Source: Theobroma cacao (taxonomy: Eukaryota > Streptophyta > Magnoliopsida > Malvales > Malvaceae). From it: 64,000 nt of DNA. A model generated the notes under the pieces. That model did no database searches. It saw nothing but the letters and a program-made list of their open reading frames with translations, and was not told where the DNA came from. Location: contig NC_030856.1 of NCBI RefSeq assembly GCF_000208745.1, positions 4,794,118 through 4,858,117 on the forward strand, in the 5' to 3' direction. Position numbers and translations under genes: made by a program. This document shows positions 56,140 through 64,000 of this stretch, piece after piece. The stretch's first letter is position 1. Each line of letters starts with the position of its first letter.

Positions 56140-58660
56140 CTAGATGATGCTTGATGAGATCGAAGAAGAGTCCACGCGGTCTAAAGGCTATCAGATTCTC
56201 CATCAACAAAATTACTATTGGATACAAGTTCCCAATTCTTAGGCTAAATGACATACTTGATAGGTTACATGGGGTTAAGGTGTTCACAAAAATTGATCTT
56301 TGTAGTGGATACCACCAAATTCGAATTGGACTTGGGGATGAGTGGAAAACAACTTTTAAGACAAAGAAAGGGTTGTATGAGTGGCTCGTGATGCCATTCA
56401 GGTTGACCAACGTGCCTAGTACCTTTATGCGATAAATGAATCAGGTACTGAAACCTTTTATTGGAAAATTCATGGTGGGTTATTTTGATGATATCCTAAT
56501 TTATAGTAGATCAGAATAAGAGCACCTTTTGCACTTACGCGAAGTATTAACGATCTTACAGAAAAATAAGTTATATGTGAACTTGAAGAAATACAACTTT
56601 ATCATAAATAAGTTATTGTTCTTTGGCTATGTAGTTAGTGTAGATGGAATTCAAGTTGATGAAGAGAAGATTCAAGCTATTAGAGAATGGCCTACCTTAA
56701 AAACAATAACAAAAGTTAGAAGTTTTCATGGGTTGGCAACATTCTATAGGTGTTTTATTAGAAATTTCAATAGTATTGTAGCACCTATTACAGAATGCCT
56801 AAAAAAGGGGAAGTTCCAGTGAGAAGAAAAAGTTGCAACTAGTTTTGCTATGCTAAAGGAAAAGTTATGTACCGCTCCTGTTTTAGCATTACTAGATTTT
56901 GATACATTATTTGAAGTTTAATGTGATGCTAGTGGTGTGGGAATAGGAGTTATTCTTTCACAAAAAAAAGAAACTAGTAGCTTATTTCAGTGAGAAGCTC
57001 AGTGATGCAAGGCGCAAGTGGACCACGTATTACAAAGAATTTTGTTCTATTGTGCATGCTTTGAAAAATTGGGAGCATTACTTGGTTGGACTAGAATTTG
57101 TTTTATACTCAGATCATGAGGCATTGAAGTACTTGAATAATCAAAAACGGATTAGTAAAGACATACATGCCAAGTGGTTTCAATTTTTTCAGAAGTTTCC
57201 TTTCAAGCTAAAGCACAAGGCTGGAGTACAGAATAAAGTAGCAGATGCATTGAATAGACATGCAGATCTGCTAGTGACAATGAGACAAGAAGTTGTGGGT
57301 TTTGATACAGTCAAGGAATTATATCATATAGATGAGTATTTTCATGATACATGGGAAAAGTGTATCACAAATCAACCTATTGGGGACTTTTACGTTCATG
57401 ATGGTTTTTTAATGCGAGGCAACTAGCTTTGTATTCCTAGATCTTCATTGAGAGAAAAGTTGATTAGAGACTTGCATAATGGAGGTCTTGCTGGTCATTT
57501 AAGTTGTGATAATATGATTACTGTTGTTGGAGAAAGACATTATTGTCCACATCTGAGAAGGGATGTAACAAGATTTGTGCAGCGATGTTACATAAGCCAA
57601 ATCGCAAAGGGATAGTCCCAAAATACTGGTTTGTATATGCCTTTACCTATTTCAAAAAATATTTGGCAGGATTTATTTATGGATTTTGTGCTTGGTTTGC
57701 CTCGAACGCAAAGGGGCATGGATTTTGTTTTTGTTATTATGGATAGGTTTTCTAAAATAGCCCACTTTATCCCTTACAAGAAGACTTCAGATGCAAGTGG
57801 AATAGCCAAATTGTTTTTCAAGAAGGTTGTTTGTCTACATGGTGTGCCTAAAACTATCACTTCAGATAGAGACAGCAAGTTTCTTGGTCATTTTTGGAGG
57901 ACTTTGTGGAATATATTTGATTCATCCTTGAATTACAATAGCACAGCACATCCACAAACTGATGGCCAAACTAAATCGGTGAACAAAACCCTTGGCAATC
58001 TGATTCGCAGTATTTGTGGTGATAGACTGAAGCAATGGGACTTCGCATTGGCACAAGCAAAGTTTGCTTATAATAGTGCCGTTCATAGTGCCATAGAAAA
58101 ATCTCCATTTTCTATTGTGTACACAAAGTCACCATAACATGCTCTTGACTTGGTTGAGTGGCCTAAAGTTCCTGGATTTAATGTAGCTATGAAAAATATG
58201 GCTAATCAGTTGCAAGATGTTCAAGCAGAGGTGAAACAGAAATTAGAGCATGCTAATGTACAAGAAAGCTGCAGATCTACACCGCAAAAAATAGATTTTT
58301 GAAATGGGAGATTAGGTGATGGTGTTTTGCAAAAGGAAAGGTTTCTAGTAAGGACTTATAGCAAGTTACAGCCTAAGAAGTATGGACCATACCAAATTTT
58401 GAAGAAGATCAATGACAATGCATATGTTGTGGATTTACCAGACACAATTGGAATTTCCAAAACATTCAACGTGGTGGATATTTACCCATTTCATTCATCA
58501 AATGAACCGTTGTTTCCAAATATACAAGTTAACTCGAGGTCGAGTTTTTCTCAAGAGGAGGGGGCTGACATAGAACGTCTAGCAAACAATATCTTAGAGC
58601 AGGCTGAGTGTCAGAAATCAAAACAAAATCCCAAAAGTCATAAATGGGCATATTCATAAT
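56140..58660 (+). mobile_element. Ty3/gypsy pol relic (RT, RNase H, integrase)
   Basis: Order: reverse transcriptase ([15 protein letters not shown]; active site YFDD at 56481-56492), connection ([16 protein letters not shown]), RNase H ([11 protein letters not shown]), integrase zinc-binding (HNGGLAGHLS), DDE core ([20 protein letters not shown]), and the C-terminal QLQ/YGPYQIL domain. The order RT-RH-IN is Ty3/gypsy (Metaviridae-like element of plants). Several stop codons (56433, 56517, 56820, 56920, 58135) and one frameshift (about 56965) interrupt it. The catalytic Glu of the integrase (HPQTDGQT-E in the family) is Lys here (AAA). Gag, protease and the 5' LTR are absent; the 5' border is abrupt at about 56140. 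58660-58900 may hold 3' LTR debris. Inactive. Confidence 0.88.
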
Positions 58661-58904
58661 TTTAATATTTTCCTTATTTAGTTAGGAGTCTTACATAGGA
58701 ATTATAGTTATATTATAATTTTAATATTTTCCTTATAATAAAATTTTTTTTATTTAATTTACTTGTATTAAGACTTTGGAATAGTCATGTTCTAATTAAG
58801 AATAAAACATTTATTTTATTTAAATCTCTTGTTAACTTTTCTAGTTGTATTAGACAACCAGAGGTAGAGTTTTGTTAGGACTTGGGCCTATAATACTATA
58901 ACTG
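58661..58904. other. Possible 3' LTR debris
   Basis: AT-rich. TATAATTTTAATATTTTCCTTAT occurs twice nearly identically (about 58653 and 58712). It joins the RLP C-terminal relic at about 58905. Confidence 0.4.
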
Positions 58905-59120
58905 GAAAGTGATGAAGATGATTTTGACGAATTTATGAAATGGTTTTGTGCTGGCATGGGACTTGGATTTGTGGTGGGTTTTTGGGGATTTTGTGGTGCT
59001 TTCTTGTTGAAGCGTTCGCGGAGGCATTCGTATTGTCGTATCTTGGACAAGGTGAAAGATGAGCTCTACGCTACATTTGTTCTGCAGAAAGCAAGGCTGG
59101 AGAGGAGAATTCAAACCTAA
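58905..59120 (+). pseudogene. RLP C-terminal fragment (spacer, TM, tail)
   Basis: About 70 codons: DEDDFDEFMKWF, the TM helix with GMGLGFVVGFWGFCGAFLLK, and the basic tail ending RLERRIQT, then TAA. It is closest to RLP2 in the TM. There are no LRRs upstream; the retroelement abuts it. The 3' UTR intron acceptor is kept (59254) but its donor reads GAAAAA in place of GTAAAA (59152), so it would not be spliced normally. Confidence 0.85.
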
Positions 59121-60797
59121 AAGGTACCCCTCTTTCAATAAGTTGAAGAAGGAAAAATGCTTATGACATTAACTTTCCTTTAGCATGACTTTACACATGT
59201 AGCAAATTATGCTTCCGTAAAATAATAGAATTCTATATTATTTTTTTGTTCTCAGGTGTGGTTGGAACTACTGCTGAAGATAGTTTGTCATGCTTTCTGT
59301 AAATGTTGATGCATATGGTATCATTTAATTCATTTACTTAACAAAGGCACAACTAGTCTAGCAGATCGTATTGATCAGTAGCTGATCATCTACTATTCTC
59401 CAGTCAATTTCAAAGTCTCCTCTTAGATATTTAATGAAAACAAGCATCCCCTAACATTCAAACTTAAGCAGTATCCATAGGCATTTTAATTTTTCTTCTA
59501 GAGAAACACACAACTGCTAACGTTATAAGGTGCAAAGAGATTGATGATGTGATCACATCGTGTTAGACAAGTCATACAACCTTTTTACTGTTAAATTTGT
59601 AACATAGTCACGAGAGATTAAACACATTCGCCTTGTAAAGTGATTGATTGAAGATGAAAAAGGTTGAGACAAATTAAAAGCAAAACGGGAGGCACAATTA
59701 ATTTGCCCATTTGATCCAATATTTAATCAATTTGATAGTTGATTCATTGGTCCTTAGACCATAATTAGGTGTAACAATTATTTACTTTATAGTACTACAA
59801 AACAAAATTATGAGTTTAAATATTAAGAACAAAAAGAAAGTCTATCTTACATACTGCTTTCCACCACAACAAAATAATTAACTTATGGATTAATGACTGT
59901 CTAACAATAATTGATTTATCTCTTTTACCATTTGAAGTCAGACAAAGTTGAACATGATTCTTGTTTAAACTATCTTAACATAATTAATTTAAAATTTGAC
60001 ATGGATTGCTGTGCTTATTACGTAATAAAAACAAGGTATTAATTTTTGTATGTTGCTGCGATTACAAATTTAGAAAAATTAATTCGACATTTCAGACATG
60101 TATGTTGTGGTTTGTTTTTATACTGATGCGATCACATTATTATATTAAAATAGACATCACATATATTTTTGTTCGAAAAGTAATTTTGATTTCTTTTAAA
60201 ATGTAAAAAAGAGAAAATGAAAAGAAAAAAAATGACTGAAAAGCAAACTATCCATCCCCTATTGCTAACATTGCAAGTTTGAACTTGAAAAAAAGGAAAG
60301 AAAAGCAGTAAAAACAGAGTCCCTAAATGAATTTTCCTTGGCCAAAAGGAAATGAAATTTCGTTAGAACCGCATAGTCCAATATCCTGCCACTTACACCA
60401 AGACCAATCTCAGGAGCAAAGGGGAAACACTGTTTCTTAGATATATTGGATAATATGAATGGGGAAAAGGGAAAAGCAGGAAATGAAGAAAATTGTCCAA
60501 GTCTATGATGGTGACAATGACACCTCCGTTAGCCAGTGTGATAATGACTTTACTCGTTTTTATTACAGTACTTAATAATTATTACTAGACCAAGACCTTC
60601 AATGTTGTAAATTAAATATTTTTTATGGCCCTAAAAACACGATTAGGAAAGTGTTAAAGGTATGAAGACCGTGGTTTCCACAACATATTGCTTTCCACAA
60701 CAAAACACTTAACAATTTGTGATAAAGAGGGGGTTGTCTAAACTCTCAGCACTCAAACACAAGACATAATCGTTGTAAGGCAGGCAGGACGATTATA
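59121..60797. other. Intergenic, RLP3 upstream region
   Basis: Conserved RLP 3' flank to about 59400, then AT-rich DNA. About 60420-60797 is the RLP promoter shared with RLP1 (AATATGAATGGGGAAAAGGG, GAAGACCGTGG). Confidence 0.5.
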
Positions 60798-63680
60798 ATG
60801 TCAGGTGATAAGTACTCCATTCATCTCCTCCTAGTTTTATTTCTGGCACTTGTCTTCCTCCTTCAGAAATCCACAAAAGCTGACGTTTTAGTTCAATGCA
60901 AAGAGAGTGAGAGGCAAGCACTGCTCGACTTTAAGCAAAGCCTTGCAGCTGAATCGGTCATGGATTTCGGTATCTCTTCGTGGGGAAGTGAGAATGACGA
61001 AAGAGATTGCTGTACATGGATTGGTGTTGAGTGCTGCAACAATACCGGCCATGTCATAAAGCTCGATCTGTCTTACCTCATTGGGTCTGTAAAAGGTACA
61101 ATTAGTCCTTCATTGCTTAAATTGCGTTATTTGAATCACTTAGATCTCAGTTTCAATTATTTTTGGTGTCGCATTCCCGAATTCATTGGTTCTCTTACAG
61201 AATTGACCTATCTTGCTCTCTCTAATTCTCGTTTTATTGGACCAATTCCTTCTAAGCTAGGAAACCTTTCGAGATTGGTCACTCTTGATCTCTCATCAAA
61301 TCAGTTGGGAAGTTCAATTCCCGAGTTCATTGGTTCTCTTACAAAATTGACCATTCTCAATCTCTCTGAATCTCAGCTTACTGGACCAATACCTTTTCAG
61401 TTAGGAAACCTTTCGAAATTGGTCAGTCTTGATCTCTCATCGAATCAGTTTATAGGTTCGATTCCTGAAACTTTTGGGAACTTGGTTGCCATGAGAGCAC
61501 TTACTCTAAGCCGCATTCCCGAATTCATTGGTTCTCTTACAAAATTGGTCCATCTGGATCTCTCTGAATCTCAATTTACTGGACCAATTCCCTCTCAGCT
61601 AGGAAACCTTTCGAGATTGGACGCTCTTGATCTCTCATCAAATCAGTTGACAGGTTCAATTCCTGAAACTTTTGAGAACTTGGTTGCTATTAGAGAACTT
61701 ACTCTAAGCCGCAATCTGCTTCAAGGTGGAATTCCATTATTTATATGGAATATCTGTACTTTGCATTCATTAGACTTGCAATCCAACAACCTCGGTGGAG
61801 ATGTATTTGGATTTCTTCAAAGTACATCTTTATGCACAATACACTTTCTAGAGAATTTGGATTTAACTGAGAATCAATTTACGGGGTCAGTGCCTAATGA
61901 AATCACAAAGTTATCATCCTTGAAAGAACTAGGCCTTGGATACAACCGTTTGAATGGAACCATAAGCCAAGGAATCGGACAAATGTCCAACCTCACGACT
62001 CTAGAGCTATCCGGGAATTCTTTTGATAAAGTTGTAATTTCGGAAGCACATTTCTCAAATCTCAGCAACTTACGGAAGTTGGACTTATCTGATTCTTCTT
62101 TGACTTTGAAATTCAAGTCCGATTGGATTCCTCCTTTTCAACTGAGTCTTATATTCCTTCGCTCTTTCAAGTTAGGGCCTTTTTTCCCGCAATGGCTTCG
62201 GTCTCAAAATGCATGTATTGAAATTGATATTTCTGCTGCAGAGATTTCGGATTCCATTCCAAGTTGGTTTTGGAACGTATTTTCATTTGGCACGCGCAGC
62301 GTAAATCTGTCTTTCAACCAGATCAGCGGTACTTTGCCGAATAACAGGATTGCTATCCTTTTTCTTGACTTAAGCTCTAATAATTTAACAGGTCCATTGC
62401 CACAAATGACAAATTTGTTGGTTACCTTGAACCTTTCCAAAAATAAATTTTCTGGTTCAATCAATTCAATTTGCCACATTCCTGCTAGAGTATTGAACTT
62501 GCTTGATCTCTCAAATAACCTATTTTCTGGAGTGGTTCCCGATTGCTTGGCAAGATGGCAGGACTCACTTAAAGCTTTGAATTTGGCTGAGAACAATTTG
62601 TCAGGCTCAATTCCAAGATCGATTGGATCACTTATTAGTCTTCAAATGCTCAGTTTACGCAGCAATAGCTTCTCAGGACCATTTCCTTCATCCTTAGGGA
62701 ATTGTTGGGGCTTGAAATTTTTGGACTTCAGTGATAACAAATTATCAGGAAATATACCTGAGTGGATGGGGGAAAGTTTCTCATCATTGATTTTTCTAAG
62801 CCTCCAAACCAATAAATTTAATGGAACGATACCTCATCAAATTTGTGGCTTGAATAATATTCAAATCTTGGATCTCTCTGTAAACAAATTATCTGGTACC
62901 CTACCACGATGTCTCAATAAATTCACTTCTATGGCTCAAGACATGAACTTAAGCAGAACAATTGAGCATTCCATTTCAAGAAAATTGGATCCTAATTCAG
63001 TTTTTATTGATGTCAACTATGTTGATGAGGCACTGTTTACATGGAAAGGAAAGAAGCAAAAGTATGCAAAAATTCTTGGACTATTATTAGCCATTGATCT
63101 TTCAAATAATAGATTAACAGGAGAGATTCCTAAAGAACTAACTAGTCTCCGACAATTGGTTGCATTGAATTTATCAAGAAATTTTTTGAGTGGCAAAATC
63201 CCTGGGAAGATTGGGCAATTGAGACAATTACAAGCTCTTGATTTGTCAAGAAACAATTTTTCTGGAGGCATCCCATCAAGCTTGTCTGAGTTAACATTTT
63301 TGTCTACCTTGGACTTATCCTATAATTATTTATCGGGAAAAATTCCAACAGGAACTCAGATACAACTCTTTGATCCTTCAACATTTTCCCATAATCACGG
63401 ACTTTGTGGACCTCCAGTTACACCAAATTGCTCAGGATCAGCGGAAACACCTCAAGGTCAACCAAGAAGAGGTCAGGATGATTTTGATGAATTCAGAAAA
63501 TGGTTTTATGCTGGGATGGGACTTGGTTTTATCGTGGGTTTTTGGGGTATTTGTGGTGCCTTATTGTTCAAGCGTTCCTGGAGGCACTCCTACTTCCGTT
63601 TCTTGGACAACATGAAAGACTGGCTGTACGTTAGATTTGTTTTACAGAAGGCAAGGTTGGAGAGGAGAATTCGAACCTGA
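60798..63680 (+). CDS. LRR receptor-like protein (EIX2-like), RLP copy 3
   Basis: Intact 960-codon gene, the reference copy of the cluster. A signal peptide covers about 1-28. The full N-cap (CKESERQALLDFKQSLA to DCCTWIGVEC) is present. LRRs run to about 705, the island to about 762, with a final LRR block and LRRCT (LCGPPVTPNC, about 869-880). An acidic spacer (DDFDEF), a TM at about 902-925 and a basic tail follow. LRRs at residues 174-239 and 240-305 are a 198-bp tandem duplication absent from RLP1. RLP1 and RLP3 are otherwise very close, including promoters. Expected role: cell-surface immune receptor with a co-receptor kinase. It is the likeliest functional RLP here. Confidence 0.93.
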   Translation: MSGDKYSIHLLLVLFLALVFLLQKSTKADVLVQCKESERQALLDFKQSLAAESVMDFGISSWGSENDERDCCTWIGVECCNNTGHVIKLDLSYLIGSVKGTISPSLLKLRYLNHLDLSFNYFWCRIPEFIGSLTELTYLALSNSRFIGPIPSKLGNLSRLVTLDLSSNQLGSSIPEFIGSLTKLTILNLSESQLTGPIPFQLGNLSKLVSLDLSSNQFIGSIPETFGNLVAMRALTLSRIPEFIGSLTKLVHLDLSESQFTGPIPSQLGNLSRLDALDLSSNQLTGSIPETFENLVAIRELTLSRNLLQGGIPLFIWNICTLHSLDLQSNNLGGDVFGFLQSTSLCTIHFLENLDLTENQFTGSVPNEITKLSSLKELGLGYNRLNGTISQGIGQMSNLTTLELSGNSFDKVVISEAHFSNLSNLRKLDLSDSSLTLKFKSDWIPPFQLSLIFLRSFKLGPFFPQWLRSQNACIEIDISAAEISDSIPSWFWNVFSFGTRSVNLSFNQISGTLPNNRIAILFLDLSSNNLTGPLPQMTNLLVTLNLSKNKFSGSINSICHIPARVLNLLDLSNNLFSGVVPDCLARWQDSLKALNLAENNLSGSIPRSIGSLISLQMLSLRSNSFSGPFPSSLGNCWGLKFLDFSDNKLSGNIPEWMGESFSSLIFLSLQTNKFNGTIPHQICGLNNIQILDLSVNKLSGTLPRCLNKFTSMAQDMNLSRTIEHSISRKLDPNSVFIDVNYVDEALFTWKGKKQKYAKILGLLLAIDLSNNRLTGEIPKELTSLRQLVALNLSRNFLSGKIPGKIGQLRQLQALDLSRNNFSGGIPSSLSELTFLSTLDLSYNYLSGKIPTGTQIQLFDPSTFSHNHGLCGPPVTPNCSGSAETPQGQPRRGQDDFDEFRKWFYAGMGLGFIVGFWGICGALLFKRSWRHSYFRFLDNMKDWLYVRFVLQKARLERRIRT
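61317..61712 (+). repeat. 198-bp in-frame tandem duplication in RLP3
   Basis: Two units of exactly 198 bp (61317-61514 and 61515-61712), each coding 66 residues that start IPEFIGSLTKL and end LTLSR. RLP1 has one unit. It adds nearly three LRRs. Confidence 0.92.
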
Positions 63681-63711
63681 GAGGTACCAGTCTTTCAATA
63701 AGTTCAGGAAG

Positions 63712-63796
63712 GTAAAAACTTTTTATCACATTTACTTTCTCTTTTTCTTTTGAAAAAAAAATTGATTTAGCTTTGATATGGTTGTATTATTTTCAG
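63712..63796 (+). other. 3' UTR intron of RLP3
   Basis: 85 bp, donor GTAAAA and acceptor TTTTCAG, same position as in RLP1 (31 nt after the stop). Shorter because it lacks the T-rich insert of RLP1. Confidence 0.65.
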
Positions 63797-64000
63797 GTGT
63801 AGCTGGGACTACAACTGAAGGTGATTTTTCAGGCCTCCGGGACTACAACTGAAATGTGTGTAACTGTCTGAAGGTGTGGCTTATTTCGCTATTTGTAAGA
63901 TGCCAATAGAAGGGTTCATAGTTCCTTTTAGTTTGATCCCTGTACAAATGGTGTCAATCTCTGTTTGCAAATACTCAAGCCTAGGCCTATATGATTTTCT
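63797..64000. other. RLP3 3' flank
   Basis: Conserved RLP 3' UTR sequence (TGTGTAACTGTCTGAAGG, then CTCTGTTTGCAAATACTCAAGC as in RLP1 at 44160). The window ends in it. Confidence 0.6.

Overview
This is a nuclear plant genome window, most likely from a woody or otherwise repeat-rich eudicot. The evidence is AT-rich intergenic DNA, GT-AG introns, plant-only families (alpha-expansin, PPR, FBD-type F-box, m-type thioredoxin, MATE/DTX, receptor-like proteins) and plant-type hAT, MITE, LINE and Ty3/gypsy relics. I could not fix the genus.

Layout. 0-10 kb is a tandem and inverted array of small secreted six-cysteine (prolamin-like/ECA1) genes: three intact plus-strand copies (466, 3726, 9587), one plus-strand copy disrupted by a foldback MITE (5946), and two decayed minus-strand copies (2635, 8354). 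10.4-19 kb holds three broken genes: an F-box/FBA gene with two Trp-to-stop codons, a two-exon PPR gene with a frameshift and a nonsense codon, and an F-box/FBD gene with one nonsense codon. A hAT element with a perfect 8-bp target duplication sits at 15842-16922. 20.7-38.8 kb is the conserved single-copy part, with four apparently intact genes, all on the minus strand: alpha-expansin (3 exons), an RMA-type membrane-anchored RING E3 ligase, thioredoxin m (2 exons) and a MATE transporter (7 exons). A degenerate 50-bp tandem repeat and a second short hAT-like element lie between them.

41-64 kb is a receptor-like protein (LRR-RLP) cluster. It has two full-length genes (41152, 60798), one long copy lacking its N-terminus (45897), and fragments of at least two more (49986, 54542, 58905). 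Between them lie repeated flanks, a decayed Ty3/gypsy pol region, a LINE relic, and two tandem arrays (31 bp and 47 bp) that share a motif in opposite orientation. All RLP copies share a small intron in the 3' UTR just after the stop codon. The RLPs would act at the plasma membrane as pattern or effector receptors; they lack a kinase, so a partner kinase of the SOBIR1/BAK1 type is expected from family knowledge.

The two gene arrays (reproductive secreted peptides and immune receptors) are the fast-evolving parts. I found no clearly new biochemical system. The most notable items are the inverted ECA1 pairs, the RLP N-cap deletion, the 198-bp LRR duplication in the sister RLP, and the oppositely oriented satellite arrays.
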